The notes: generated from the letters alone by a model not told the origin. A stretch of DNA of 64,000 bases from an uncultured Phascolarctobacterium sp. (GCA_958448515.1 CAUDEF010000005.1:68635-132634); one strand, 5' to 3'. Positions 24,843-34,121 are shown, numbered from the stretch's first letter. Program-made: numbers and translations.

Positions 24843-25484
24843 ATGAATTTAGCTGCTTTATGGAAGCTTTCTTATGGTATGTATGCTTTAACAGCGATGG
24901 ATGGTGAGCGTCCGACTGGCTGCATTATTAATACAGCTATTCAGGTAACAAGTAAAAATCCTACTATAGCTATCAGTTTGAATAAAGATAATTATACTTA
25001 TGATGTAATTAAAAAGACTGGCAAATTTGCTGTTTCTATTATTTCAGAAGCTACATCACAAAACGTAATTGCCAGACTTGGTTTTTGTTCCGGCAGAGAT
25101 ACAGATAAATTTGCAGATAATGAGTTCAGCTGGAAAATGATTAACGAGCTGCCTGTTGTTACTGATGCTACCAGCGGTTATATTACTGCCGAAGTTTTGG
25201 GCAGTTATGAAATGGAAACACATTTTGTTATTTTAGCTCGTGTGACTGATGCTGATGTAATCAGTGAAAATATACCTATGACCTACAAATATTATCACGA
25301 AGTAATCAAGGGTAAAGCACCTAAAAATGCACCTACCTATCAGGAAGAGAAAGCTGAAACCGGCAGTGAAAAGTGGATATGCGGCGTGTGCGGCTATATT
25401 TATGAGGGAGATTTGACTGCAGAAGCAGATGATTTTGTGTGCCCGGTATGCAAACAGCCAAAGAGTAAGTTTGTGAAACAATGA
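24843..25484 (+). CDS. Flavin reductase-rubredoxin fusion (high-molecular-weight rubredoxin)
   Basis: 213-residue fusion. Residues 1-155 are a flavin reductase-like FMN-binding domain (GERPTGCIINTAIQV, FAVSIISEATSQ, HFVILARVTDADVI). After a short linker comes a rubredoxin (about 165-213) with CGVCGYIYEG and CPVCKQPKSKF, the four Cys of an FeCys4 site. The same fusion, Hrb, passes electrons from NAD(P)H to a flavodiiron protein that reduces NO or oxygen in Moorella and other anaerobes. ATG 24843 follows GGAGGG by 7 bases. No flavodiiron gene is adjacent, so its partner must be elsewhere. Confidence 0.88.
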   Translation: MNLAALWKLSYGMYALTAMDGERPTGCIINTAIQVTSKNPTIAISLNKDNYTYDVIKKTGKFAVSIISEATSQNVIARLGFCSGRDTDKFADNEFSWKMINELPVVTDATSGYITAEVLGSYEMETHFVILARVTDADVISENIPMTYKYYHEVIKGKAPKNAPTYQEEKAETGSEKWICGVCGYIYEGDLTAEADDFVCPVCKQPKSKFVKQ

Positions 25485-25498
25485 TAAAGCATGACATA

Positions 25499-25534
25499 AA
25501 AAAACTCGAAAACGAAAGTTTTCGAGTTTTTTTT
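25499..25534 (+). terminator. Terminator after the rubredoxin fusion
   Basis: Perfect 13-bp stem AAAACTCGAAAAC/GTTTTCGAGTTTT with GAAA tetraloop and eight Ts. Confidence 0.95.
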
Positions 25535-25659
25535 GTGCAAATATGAACGGCAAAAAATAAAATAAATAAAGTTTAATTTTTAGATTTATTGCCGATAATA
25601 TGTTATACTTAAAAACAGATGAATGTAAACAGATACTTATTTATAACGGAGGAAATGAG

Positions 25660-26547
25660 ATGCAATATCTTTCAGTTGCTGAGATAGCCGGAAAATGGGG
25701 AATATCAGAACGCAGTGTAAGAAATTATTGTGCTCATGGGCGTGTAAACGGAGCAATTCTTAACGGCAAAACATGGTATATACCAGAAACTGCTGCAAAA
25801 CCAGAGCGTGCAAATAAAAAGAAAAAGCAGTTTACTCTGCTTGATATTTTACAGCAGCAGAAGGCAGATAAATATCCGGGCGGTATTTATCATAAAACAC
25901 AAATAGATTTGACATATAACTCCAATCACATGGAAGGCAGTCGCTTAACACATGATCAGACCAGGTACATTTTTGAAACTAACACTATTAGTACGGAAAA
26001 TGAAGTTTTGAATGTAGATGATGTGATTGAAACAGCTAATCATTTTCGATGTATTGATATGATTATAGATAATGCAAAAGCAAGCTTAACAGAAAAAATA
26101 ATTAAGGAACTGCATCTGATACTAAAAAGTGGTACCAGTGATTCCAGAAAAGGCTGGTTTGCAGTAGGTGATTATAAAAAGCTGCCAAATGAAGTGGGTG
26201 GCATGCAAACTGCACTGCCGGAAGAAGTTGCAGGCAAAATAAAAGAACTGCTGACAGAATATAATTCCAAGTCTGAAAAAACTTTAGATGATATATTAGA
26301 TTTTCATGTGAAGTTTGAAAAAATACATCCATTTCAGGATGGCAACGGACGTGTGGGCAGGCTGGTTATGTTTAAGGAGTGCCTTAAATATAGTATAGTT
26401 CCCTTTATTATTGAGGATAATCTGAAATTTTTCTATTACCGTGGTTTAAAGGAATGGAACAGGGAAAAAGGTTATCTGACAGATACCTGCCTTTCTGTGC
26501 AGGATAAATATAAAGCGTATTTAGATTATTTCAGGATTGAGTATTGA
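25660..26547 (+). CDS. Fic-domain protein with N-terminal helix-turn-helix
   Basis: 295 residues. The N terminus (LSVAEIAGKWGISERSVRNYCAHG) is a MerR/excisionase-like DNA-binding fold; the C-terminal Fic domain carries HPFQDGNGRVGR, the intact HxFxDGNGRxxR AMPylation motif. SNHMEG at about residue 97 fits the inhibitory (S/T)xxxE(G/N) helix, so the enzyme should be autoinhibited by its own N-terminal part. Target and nucleotide are unknown. ATG 25660 follows GGAGG by 7 bases. The helix-turn-helix suggests self-regulation. It lies 73 bases before a GmrSD-like gene in the same direction, hinting at a small defence locus; this link is inference. Confidence 0.88.
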   Translation: MQYLSVAEIAGKWGISERSVRNYCAHGRVNGAILNGKTWYIPETAAKPERANKKKKQFTLLDILQQQKADKYPGGIYHKTQIDLTYNSNHMEGSRLTHDQTRYIFETNTISTENEVLNVDDVIETANHFRCIDMIIDNAKASLTEKIIKELHLILKSGTSDSRKGWFAVGDYKKLPNEVGGMQTALPEEVAGKIKELLTEYNSKSEKTLDDILDFHVKFEKIHPFQDGNGRVGRLVMFKECLKYSIVPFIIEDNLKFFYYRGLKEWNREKGYLTDTCLSVQDKYKAYLDYFRIEY

Positions 26548-26620
26548 AAAACTCCAAGAGATTGGCAAGGTTAATTGTAATATTGATAAGATTTTAAATA
26601 TTTAGATAGGAGGTTTGGCG

Positions 26621-28432
26621 ATGACAGGTGAAAAATTTACATTGATGCAGTATTCTGTCCACGCAATTTTAGGGTTAATTGAAGCTGAGGACTTTGTTAT
26701 ACCAGAAATTCAGCGTCCTTTTGTATGGAAACGTAGCCAAGTTAGAGATTTGATTGATTCACTGTATAACGGTTATCCAACTGGATATATAATTACATGG
26801 AAAAATCCAGATGTAAAAACTAAAGATGGTGGAAAAGCTAATGGCAAGAAAGTATTAATTGATGGCCAACAAAGAGTTACTGCTTTAATGGCAGCGATAT
26901 CAGGAAAAGAAGTATTAGATGATGACTTCAATAAGGAACGCATAAAAATCGCATTTAATCCGTTAGCGGAAGATGAAACCAAAAGATTTGCAGTGCAGGA
27001 TGCATCACATTTGAAAGATAAAAAATGGATATCTGATATTTCAGTAGTATTCAATCCTGAATTTGATCCATTTGAATTTTCAATTCACTATTGTGAACTG
27101 AATGAAGGTATCAAACCTAACATAGTTAATAAGGCGATTACTGATTTGAAAAGCATTGCGAATCGTCAAATTGGGGTTATTGAACTTGATGCAGCACTTG
27201 ATATTGATGAAGTAACGGAGATTTTTATTCGTATTAATTCCAAAGGAACTGTTTTAAGTCAATCGGATTTTGTTATGTCAAAAATGGCAGCTGATTCAGC
27301 TCATAATGGTAGTTTGATGAGAAAAGCCGTAGATTATTTCTGCCATTTGGCGGTAAAACCGGACTTTTACTCTTATCTAGTAAATGATAAAGAGTTTATG
27401 GAATCTAAATATGCTGATAAGATTAAATGGTTAGCAAATGATTATGATGATATTTATGACCCTGATTATGGAGATATGTTAAGAGTATCTTTTATGCATC
27501 AATTCAGACGTGGAAAATTGTCAGATTTGGTAAGTTTGTTATCAGGCAGAGACTTTGTCACTAAAGAGTTTCGAGATGATATTGTAGAGAGTTCGTACAA
27601 AAAATTGGATGAAGGCATAATCAAGTTCATTAACAAGTATAATTTTTCTCAATTTATTATGGCAATTAAAGGTGCGGGTTTCGTATCAAGTAAGCTACTT
27701 AATTCAAAAATGACATTGGATTTCGCATATACGTTGTATCTAATGTTGCTGAATGATCCTCAAATTCCCAATGTGCAGATTAAGAGATATGTACAGAAGT
27801 GGTTTGTTCTTTCAACGCTTACATCCAGATATATTGGTTCTCCTGAAACACAAATGGATAGAGATATGAGGAGTATTGAAGAAAAAGGGTTTTTAAAATT
27901 TCTGGAAGAAATTGAAGCATCAGCATTATCAGAAAGTTTTTGGAATGTTACATTACCACAATTTTTAGAAACATCTTCTATTAACAGTCCGGTGTTTAAT
28001 ACTTTTTTAGCTGCACAGATTAATAGAAATTGTAATTCTTTATTGATGAATGGTACCAAAGTTTCGGATTTAATAACTGTTTCTGGTGATGTACATCATA
28101 TTTTTCCAAAAGCATATTTAAAGAAAAACGGTATAAATTCTAAAGTGAAATATAATCAGGTCGCAAATTATATTTATTTGGATACTCAAATAAATAAAGC
28201 TATCAGTGACGATGCACCAGCTATATATTTTTCCAAAGTAAAAGAACAATGCAGAACAAAAAATATTGTATTTGGTAATATATCTGCAGATGAACTATTA
28301 AATGAAAACTTAAGAGAGAACTGCATTCCTGATGATATTTTTGATATGGATATAGAAAATTATGATGATTTTTTACAGAAACGCAGAAAGTTAATGGCGA
28401 AATTTGTTCAGGAATATTATAAGAATTTGTAA
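26621..28432 (+). CDS. GmrSD-like DUF262 / HNH restriction protein
   Basis: 603-residue protein. The N-terminal DUF262 domain shows IPEIQRPFVWKRSQVRDLID (about residues 27-46), GYPTGYIITW and LIDGQQRVTAL (about 81-91), a ParB/Srx-like fold that uses a nucleotide in GmrS. The C-terminal region has VHHIFPKAYLKK (about residue 490) and NYIYLDTQINKAISDDAP, the HNH nuclease core of GmrD/DUF1524. The fusion is the usual single-chain form of type IV restriction enzymes that cut glucosylated or otherwise modified phage DNA; the modification recognised here is unknown. ATG 26621 follows AGGAGGT by 6 bases. Its A+T-richer composition relative to neighbours suggests acquisition with the Fic gene or separately. 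Confidence 0.85.
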   Translation: MTGEKFTLMQYSVHAILGLIEAEDFVIPEIQRPFVWKRSQVRDLIDSLYNGYPTGYIITWKNPDVKTKDGGKANGKKVLIDGQQRVTALMAAISGKEVLDDDFNKERIKIAFNPLAEDETKRFAVQDASHLKDKKWISDISVVFNPEFDPFEFSIHYCELNEGIKPNIVNKAITDLKSIANRQIGVIELDAALDIDEVTEIFIRINSKGTVLSQSDFVMSKMAADSAHNGSLMRKAVDYFCHLAVKPDFYSYLVNDKEFMESKYADKIKWLANDYDDIYDPDYGDMLRVSFMHQFRRGKLSDLVSLLSGRDFVTKEFRDDIVESSYKKLDEGIIKFINKYNFSQFIMAIKGAGFVSSKLLNSKMTLDFAYTLYLMLLNDPQIPNVQIKRYVQKWFVLSTLTSRYIGSPETQMDRDMRSIEEKGFLKFLEEIEASALSESFWNVTLPQFLETSSINSPVFNTFLAAQINRNCNSLLMNGTKVSDLITVSGDVHHIFPKAYLKKNGINSKVKYNQVANYIYLDTQINKAISDDAPAIYFSKVKEQCRTKNIVFGNISADELLNENLRENCIPDDIFDMDIENYDDFLQKRRKLMAKFVQEYYKNL

Positions 28433-28483
28433 TATTTATTGAAAATGATGCATGATAAAGAAGTTTTTAACCAAAAACAATCA

Positions 28484-28518
28484 AAAAAACAATCGTAAAA
28501 TTTTGCGATTGTTTTTTA
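28484..28518 (+). terminator. Terminator after the GmrSD-like gene
   Basis: AAAAAACAATCG.. pairs with CGATTGTTTTTT (28484-28517), a nearly perfect stem with a loop in the central A/T bases. Confidence 0.85.
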
Positions 28519-28633
28519 TGCAGTCATAAATTTATAAATTATGTATTTTAAAGTTTTTCTTGCAACATACACTATTTTGTGGTGTAGTAATGAAAATATA
28601 CGTACATTTATGATAAATTTAAGTAAAAGATAA

Positions 28634-28675
28634 AGTCCGCAAAACCCAGTAAAATCAAGGTTTTGCGGACTTTTA
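28634..28675 (+). terminator. Strong hairpin with T run just ahead of the phosphatase gene
   Basis: Perfect 13-bp stem AGTCCGCAAAACC/GGTTTTGCGGACT, 12-base loop, TTTT. It lies 17 bases before the next start codon, so it is either a second terminator or a leader attenuator. A weak promoter candidate (TTGCAA 28560-28565, 17 bases, TGTAGT 28583-28588) upstream would place it in a leader. Confidence 0.7.
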
Positions 28676-28691
28676 AAAGGATGTGGAGAAA

Positions 28692-29147
28692 ATGCCAAAA
28701 ATCATGTTCGTGTGCCATGGGAATATTTGTCGCTCACCTATGGCTGAGTTTTTGTTTAAAGATATGGTTGCTAAAAAGGGAATTGCCGGTGATTTTATCA
28801 TTGCTTCCAGTGCTACCAGCAGAGAAGAAATAGGCAATCCTGTACATTGGGGTACAAAAAATAAGCTGGCGCAATATGGCATCAGCGTTGCCGGAAAATA
28901 TGCCTGTCAGCTGACAGTTAAAGATTACAATGATTATGATTATATCATTGCTATGGACAGTAATAATCTGCGTAATATTAATCGCATTATCGGCAGCGAC
29001 AGTATGGGTAAAGTGAGTCTTTTGCTTGATTATGCAGGGCGCAAAGGTCAAAGTATTGCTGACCCGTGGTATACAGGTGATTTTGATTTAACTTATGATG
29101 ATATTAAGGCTGGACTTGATGGCTTTCTGAAATACTTAGGTTATTAA
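28692..29147 (+). CDS. Low-molecular-weight protein-tyrosine phosphatase
   Basis: 151-residue cytoplasmic phosphatase. The P-loop is VCHGNICRSPMAE (Cys about residue 8, CxxxxxRS), and the general acid loop is DPWYTGDFD. The family acts on tyrosine kinases that control polysaccharide export or on protein phospho-arginine; no kinase gene is adjacent. ATG 28692 gives the typical start MPKIMFVCHGN; an in-frame GTG at 28683 would add three residues. The gene lies directly after a strong hairpin that may regulate it. Confidence 0.92.
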   Translation: MPKIMFVCHGNICRSPMAEFLFKDMVAKKGIAGDFIIASSATSREEIGNPVHWGTKNKLAQYGISVAGKYACQLTVKDYNDYDYIIAMDSNNLRNINRIIGSDSMGKVSLLLDYAGRKGQSIADPWYTGDFDLTYDDIKAGLDGFLKYLGY

Positions 29148-29150
29148 ATA

Positions 29151-29186
29151 AAAAAGTTCGGATGCATTGCATCCGAACTTTTTGTT
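29151..29186. terminator. Bidirectional terminator
   Basis: Perfect 15-bp stem AAAAAGTTCGGATGC/GCATCCGAACTTTTT with a 3-base loop, serving the phosphatase gene and the convergent carbonic anhydrase gene. Confidence 0.93.
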
Positions 29187-29192
29187 TTATCA

Positions 29193-29744
29193 TTATACAA
29201 TTTTTTCACCGTGATATGTTTCACCGCCGCCATCAGGTAAAAGGCCATAACGCTTAGTCCACAAATCTTTATATTTGATAGCCTGAGCATGAATGCTGTT
29301 ATAGCTTGCTTCATCAAGAGTTTTGATTACTTTGGCAGGGATTCCGGCAACAAGAGAATTAGGCGGAACAATGGTTCCTTTGGTAACAACAGCACCTGCT
29401 GCTACGATAGAGCCTTTGCCGATTACAGCGCCGTCAAGAACGGTAGAGTGCATGCCGATGAGGCAGTGATCTTCAACTGTGCAGGCATGCAAAAGTGCAC
29501 TGTGACCAACGGTTACATAATCACCTACGATGCATGGATGTTCATCTGCCACATGCAGGACGCTGTTATCCTGAATATTACTGTAACGACCTATTTCAAT
29601 ACGGTTAACGTCGCCGCGTACAGTTACGTTGGGCCATACGCTGCTGTATTCTTTCATTTCTACTTTACCGATAACGGTTGCTGCGTTAAAAGCATAAGCT
29701 TTTTCGTCAATTTTTGGCATTTGACCTTCAAATTTGTACAACAT
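29193..29744 (-). CDS. Gamma-class carbonic anhydrase family protein
   Basis: 183-residue left-handed beta-helix (hexapeptide repeat) protein of the gamma-CA/PaaY/CaiE group. The repeat IGxV/IVAAGAVVTKG runs through the middle, and the three zinc/iron His ligands are in VLHVADEHP, VGHSALLHACTV. It forms trimers with the metal between subunits. Whether this copy hydrates CO2 or has another acyl-related role is not settled for the group. The ATG at 29744 (protein MLYKFEGQMP) is preferred to GTG 29756. Transcribed towards the phosphatase gene; single gene. Confidence 0.9.
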   Translation of the reverse strand: MLYKFEGQMPKIDEKAYAFNAATVIGKVEMKEYSSVWPNVTVRGDVNRIEIGRYSNIQDNSVLHVADEHPCIVGDYVTVGHSALLHACTVEDHCLIGMHSTVLDGAVIGKGSIVAAGAVVTKGTIVPPNSLVAGIPAKVIKTLDEASYNSIHAQAIKYKDLWTKRYGLLPDGGGETYHGEKIV

Positions 29745-29934
29745 AGGTTTCACCACTTTCTAAATATATTTCAATTACTATTTATAATGTATTACTGATT
29801 TAATTATGCGCTGAAAAATACACAATGTCAATATGCTGCAGTTGTGAAAGATTTTTGACCGTGATTTAATAGTTTACTTGCGTATATTATGCTGAAAGAG
29901 TATGATAATAAAAAGAATGTAAGGTAGTTGATAT

Positions 29935-30636
29935 ATGAAATTTGATAAAAAGATAAAATATTTATGTTTCAGAATAACAGGATACTGTATTTTTCTGGGA
30001 GCAGTTTTGTATGCCATTTACAGTTCTCCGTACAATCCGCATCCTCATTCTGTTGAAGATATAAGAAACTGGGTAGATAGTTTTGGAACTTTGGCGCCTT
30101 TGATGTATATTCTGCTTTATACTTTCAGGCCGTTGCTTTTATTTCCTACACTGCTGCTTAATTTAAGTGCAGGCGTATTGTTTGGTCCGTACTGGGGCGT
30201 TGTATTTTTACTTTTGGGCGGACTTGGCTGTGCCAATTTTTGCTATCTGTTAGGAAGATTTGGCGGCGGTACGTGGTTTTTGGAGAATTTTGGCGGTAAT
30301 ATAGGCAAAAAGGTTACGAATTATTTACTGTGCAGCAACAGTTTTCAGCGGCTGCTGTGGCTGAGGACTGTGCCTGTTTTTCCTTATGATCCTGTTAGTG
30401 TTATTGCCGGAAGTGTGCGCTTTCCCTGGAAGGTTTATGTGGCAGCTACGGTTACAGGAATGCTTCCCGGGGCAATTGCATACAATTTTCTGGCAGATTC
30501 CTTTGGTACAGGAAGGTTTTACGGTGCAGTTTGTGTAACTGTTCTGGCGTTTGGTATTCCTTTTTATATGTGGCAAAAACGTGGTGAAAATAAAAAAATC
30601 AATGAAAGGAAGGTTGAAGATGGAAAAGAATGTTGA
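29935..30636 (+). CDS. TVP38/TMEM64 (DedA-like) membrane protein
   Basis: 233-residue inner-membrane protein. The SNARE-associated/DedA-type core reads LYTFRPLLLFPTLLLNLSAGVLFG, a glycine-rich FGPYWG..GGLG loop and LLWLRTVPVFPYDPVSVIAGSV, with the conserved Arg and Pro residues of the family. DedA-type proteins move lipid carriers or phospholipids across the membrane; the substrate here is unknown. Its last 17 bases overlap the start of the CYTH-CHAD gene, so the two are coupled. Confidence 0.85.
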   Translation: MKFDKKIKYLCFRITGYCIFLGAVLYAIYSSPYNPHPHSVEDIRNWVDSFGTLAPLMYILLYTFRPLLLFPTLLLNLSAGVLFGPYWGVVFLLLGGLGCANFCYLLGRFGGGTWFLENFGGNIGKKVTNYLLCSNSFQRLLWLRTVPVFPYDPVSVIAGSVRFPWKVYVAATVTGMLPGAIAYNFLADSFGTGRFYGAVCVTVLAFGIPFYMWQKRGENKKINERKVEDGKEC

Positions 30637-32029
30637 AGTTGAATTAAAATTGCTGATAAAGAAAAATGATTTGAAAAAGCTTCTGGCATCAGCTTTAATA
30701 AAAAGCGTTTTGCGTTCGGGCAGTGAAAAGAATTTAAGTTTAGAGACTATTTATTATGATACGGAAGACTTTGTTTTAAAAAATAATGGTATTGCCTACA
30801 GAGTGCGTAACAAGGGCAATGGCGAATACGAAGCTACTGTTAAAACTGCGCAAAAGAGCAGCAGCGGTTTAAGTGAACGTGTAGAGATAAACATGCCTTT
30901 GAAAGACAGCAATGCCGTACTGGAAGGCTTTAAGGATCTGGGACTGGGCTTTGAACTGACAGAGCTGGCTGCTGGTGGAGTAAGCGCCCTTTTTAAAACA
31001 GAGATAGAGCGTACGGTCTATATTTTGGACTTGCCGGATGCTGTTATAGAAATGGCAGTGGACAGAGGAAAAATAAGCAGGGGCAAAAGTGTTGATAAGA
31101 TTGATGAGCTGGAGCTTGAGCTGTTAGAGGGTGAAAAGGGAGCTTTGCTGAATTTTGCAGCAAAAATTGCCGAGCAGGTACCTGTTTTTATCGAAAGACG
31201 CAGTAAATTTGCCCGTGGCTTAGCATTGATGAATATTGAAACAGATACAGAAAAAGTAAAATATAAAATTTCTCCTGATGAAAATATTAAGACAGAAATG
31301 TTTAAGTGCCTGCAGGCCCATTGTAATGAGCTTTTACTGGCGCAAAACAGTGTAAAGGCAGGCTTGTTTAGCAAAGCAGAAGCCAAATGCCTTCTGAAAG
31401 AGCTGCAGTATTTACGCAGTTATCTGGAATTCAGTCAGGCGTTTGTAGAGGGAGCATTTTCCTGTCATGTGCAGCGATTGGATGTATTAATTGCAGAGCT
31501 TGGTCAGGTACTCAATATCCGGGAGTTACAGAAAATGTGGCAGGATATATACGCTTTAAGCAGCCAGGTATTTGAGAAAAATGTTCTTACAGATAAATTA
31601 TCTGAAGATGAGGCTGTGGCTGTGGAGAAATTTACTGAGCGTATCAAAAAAGGTGAGCTGACAGGTCTTGTTTTTGCGGTTATTGCAGATTTTTATAATA
31701 AAGCATGGGTAAATGAAGAATATTTACTGGCTGAAAGTACTGTACGTTGTCGTTTACAGGAATGGTATGATACGCTGGCAGAACTTGAAGATGACAGAGA
31801 AAAGCTGGCTGTGCTTTTGAATATCAGGCTTATTTTAAAAAGTATGCAGGGAAAAAATTATGCTAAAGCAGAAACCAAATTTAAAGAAAAGCAGAAAAAG
31901 TTTGAGCAGCAGAAAAAATCAGACTTGCTGCAGATAGTGCGTTATCTTGGAACAGGAAGCAGCAGCAGAGTTTTAAACAGAGATATTGGTATTTTACTGG
32001 GATGGCTGCTGGCAAAGAAAAGTGTATAA
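30620..32029 (+). CDS. CYTH-CHAD domain protein (inorganic triphosphatase-like)
   Basis: 469 residues: an N-terminal CYTH tunnel domain with the signature ExExK in VEVELKLL (residues 5-12), basic patches (YRVRNKG, ERRSKFARG), followed by a C-terminal CHAD helical domain (about 210-469) with His/Arg-rich helices. CYTH-CHAD proteins such as E. coli YgiF hydrolyse inorganic triphosphate, and CHAD binds polyphosphate. ATG 30620 follows AAGGAAGG by 6 bases; it lies inside the preceding gene's end. A polyphosphate link to the TVP38 neighbour is not supported by anything else here. Confidence 0.88.
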   Translation: MEKNVEVELKLLIKKNDLKKLLASALIKSVLRSGSEKNLSLETIYYDTEDFVLKNNGIAYRVRNKGNGEYEATVKTAQKSSSGLSERVEINMPLKDSNAVLEGFKDLGLGFELTELAAGGVSALFKTEIERTVYILDLPDAVIEMAVDRGKISRGKSVDKIDELELELLEGEKGALLNFAAKIAEQVPVFIERRSKFARGLALMNIETDTEKVKYKISPDENIKTEMFKCLQAHCNELLLAQNSVKAGLFSKAEAKCLLKELQYLRSYLEFSQAFVEGAFSCHVQRLDVLIAELGQVLNIRELQKMWQDIYALSSQVFEKNVLTDKLSEDEAVAVEKFTERIKKGELTGLVFAVIADFYNKAWVNEEYLLAESTVRCRLQEWYDTLAELEDDREKLAVLLNIRLILKSMQGKNYAKAETKFKEKQKKFEQQKKSDLLQIVRYLGTGSSSRVLNRDIGILLGWLLAKKSV

Positions 32030-32035
32030 ATTTTT

Positions 32036-32068
32036 AAGGTACAGTTACTGATGGCTGTACCTTTTTTC
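32036..32068 (+). terminator. Terminator after the CYTH-CHAD gene
   Basis: Stem AAGGTACAG/CTGTACCTT, 10-base loop, T run. Confidence 0.9.
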
Positions 32069-32151
32069 TTGGTGAAAAGTCTGTGAAATAAGAGGATTTA
32101 ACAAAAAATAGCAGAATATTTTAAGATTATAATACAGATGGAGATATGTTT

Positions 32152-32523
32152 ATGATTATTGGTATTGGCTGTGATGCAATTGAAATAGCAAGAGTTCAGA
32201 AAGCTGTGCAAAAAGATGCTTTTATGAAAAAGGTTTATACAGAGCAGGAAATTACATATTGCCAAAGCAAGGACAAACAGCAATATGCAAGTTTTGCGGC
32301 CAGATTTGCGGCTAAGGAAGCGGCACTTAAGGCTTTGGGTACCGGCTTTCGAGGCGGCAGTCTGACTGATATTGAGGTTATTAATGATGAACTGGGCAAA
32401 CCGGTACTTATTTTGCACGGATTTTATAAGGAACTTGCCGACAGGAAGGGTATAACAAATTATCAGCTTTCTTTAAGTCATAATAAAGAAACAGCTGTTG
32501 CTTATTGTGTTATGGAGGTTTAG
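32152..32523 (+). CDS. acpS: Holo-[acyl-carrier-protein] synthase
   Basis: 123-residue enzyme that moves 4'-phosphopantetheine from CoA to acyl carrier protein. The magnesium ligands are in GIGCDAIEIARV (Asp) and FAAKEAALKALG (Glu); SLSHNKETAVAYC is the end motif. ATG 32152 lies 8 bases after GGAG; ATG 32146 is too near. The stop codon is followed after two bases by the nnr start, the usual acpS-nnr pairing. Confidence 0.95.
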   Translation: MIIGIGCDAIEIARVQKAVQKDAFMKKVYTEQEITYCQSKDKQQYASFAARFAAKEAALKALGTGFRGGSLTDIEVINDELGKPVLILHGFYKELADRKGITNYQLSLSHNKETAVAYCVMEV

Positions 32524-32525
32524 TA

Positions 32526-34121
32526 ATGAAAATTGTTTTTGCGGATGAAATGAAAGCACTGGATTTACAGGCAGCAGAAAAATATGCTGTCAGCGGCAGT
32601 CTGCTGATGGAAAATGCAGCCAAGGCAGTTGCAGATAAAGTTGCGGAAGTGGCGTTAAAAAATAACTGGCAGAAAATTGTTGTTTTGTGCGGTAAGGGCA
32701 ATAACGGAGGAGACGGTTTTGGTGCTGCCCGTTGGCTGTTGAATTATGGCTTTAATGTAAAGGTACTGCTTGCAGGTGCAGATGAAGCTGCAGTTACTGG
32801 TGATGCGGCGGCTCAGCTTAATATGTATAAGCTTGCCGGCGGTATTGTCGAAATTATTAACGAAGAAGACTGTCAGCTGGCTGAAATAATGTGTCTGAAA
32901 GCTGATATTTTGGTAGATGCTCTGCTTGGTACAGGTTTTAATGGTGAATTACACGGATTGATGCAGAACCTGTGCCATATAATTAACAGCTGCGGTAAAT
33001 ATACAGTTGCTGTTGATATTCCTACAGGCTTGAATGCAGATGATGGCAGTGTTGCCGGAGATTGCGTCAGGGCAGACTGCACTGTGACAATGGCTTTGCT
33101 TAAGGCTGGTTTACTTTTATATCCAGGTAAAAATTATGTTGGCGAAATAGTATGTGCTGATTTGGGTATGCCGGGAAAATTAATAGATGAATGTGCAAGC
33201 AAAAAATACCTTTTGACAGCTGATATAGTGCAAAAGCTGCTGCCTTTGCGCAAAGGCAATGCTCACAAAGGTGATGCAGGAAAAGTGGTTATTGCTGCAG
33301 GCAGTCCCGGTTATACAGGTGCCGCGGCACTCAGCTCTTTTGCTGCAGTAAAAGCAGGTGCGGGTCTTGTTTCATTATTAACTCCGCTAAGCTGCAGAGA
33401 TGTTCTGGCAGTAAAGCTTACAGAAGTAATGGTACATGGATTGCTGGAAAGAATGCCGGGCATACTTGGCGGAGGCGCAGTATCTGATATTGCTGCCAAA
33501 GCTAATGCGGCAGATGTTTTAGCTATAGGACCTGGACTTGGAACTTCTGAAAGCACCATGGAAGTAGTAAGAGATGTTATTAAAAAGGCAGAAGTGCCTT
33601 TGGTTTTGGACGCTGATGCTTTAACAGCATTGCAGGGGCATTTGGAACTTTTAAAAGAAACTGAAGTGCCGAAGGTAATTACTCCTCACTGCGGAGAGAT
33701 GGCACGTCTTTTAGATATGTCTCCTGAGGCTGTTGATCAGAACCGCATCAGGATTGCTGCCCAGTATGCCCAGGAATGGAATACAGTTCTTGTGCTTAAG
33801 GGAGCACCCACTGTGATTGGCTGTCCTGACGGAAGTGTATATATTAATACAAGCGGCTGCAACGCTATGGCAACAGGTGGCAGCGGTGATGTACTTACAG
33901 GTATTATCGCGGCTCTTGCAGGTCATAATATAACCTTGCAGGAAGCAGCTTTATGCGGTGTGTATCTGCATGGACTGGCTGGTGAAATTGCAGGCTGCGG
34001 CAGTGTGGGACTGGCTGCAGGTGAGATAAGCATGGCTTTTGTACAGGCGCGTAAAGCAGTAGAGAATATGACAAAGTCAGATGATTACATTTACAATTAT
34101 GCTTTAAACATGATAAAATAA
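32526..34121 (+). CDS. nnr: Bifunctional NAD(P)H-hydrate epimerase/dehydratase
   Basis: 531-residue repair enzyme. The N-terminal YjeF_N domain (about 1-210) has SGSLLMENAAKAV, GKGNNGGDGFGAARWL and VDALLGTGFNG and epimerises hydrated NAD(P)H. The C-terminal carbohydrate-kinase-like domain (about 225-531) has HKGDAGKVVIAAGSPGYTGA, AIGPGLGTS, TPHCGEMARL and GSGDVLTG and dehydrates the S form using ADP or ATP. The fused form is usual in bacteria. It sits two bases behind acpS and is followed by the cell-wall amidase. Confidence 0.95.
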   Translation: MKIVFADEMKALDLQAAEKYAVSGSLLMENAAKAVADKVAEVALKNNWQKIVVLCGKGNNGGDGFGAARWLLNYGFNVKVLLAGADEAAVTGDAAAQLNMYKLAGGIVEIINEEDCQLAEIMCLKADILVDALLGTGFNGELHGLMQNLCHIINSCGKYTVAVDIPTGLNADDGSVAGDCVRADCTVTMALLKAGLLLYPGKNYVGEIVCADLGMPGKLIDECASKKYLLTADIVQKLLPLRKGNAHKGDAGKVVIAAGSPGYTGAAALSSFAAVKAGAGLVSLLTPLSCRDVLAVKLTEVMVHGLLERMPGILGGGAVSDIAAKANAADVLAIGPGLGTSESTMEVVRDVIKKAEVPLVLDADALTALQGHLELLKETEVPKVITPHCGEMARLLDMSPEAVDQNRIRIAAQYAQEWNTVLVLKGAPTVIGCPDGSVYINTSGCNAMATGGSGDVLTGIIAALAGHNITLQEAALCGVYLHGLAGEIAGCGSVGLAAGEISMAFVQARKAVENMTKSDDYIYNYALNMIK

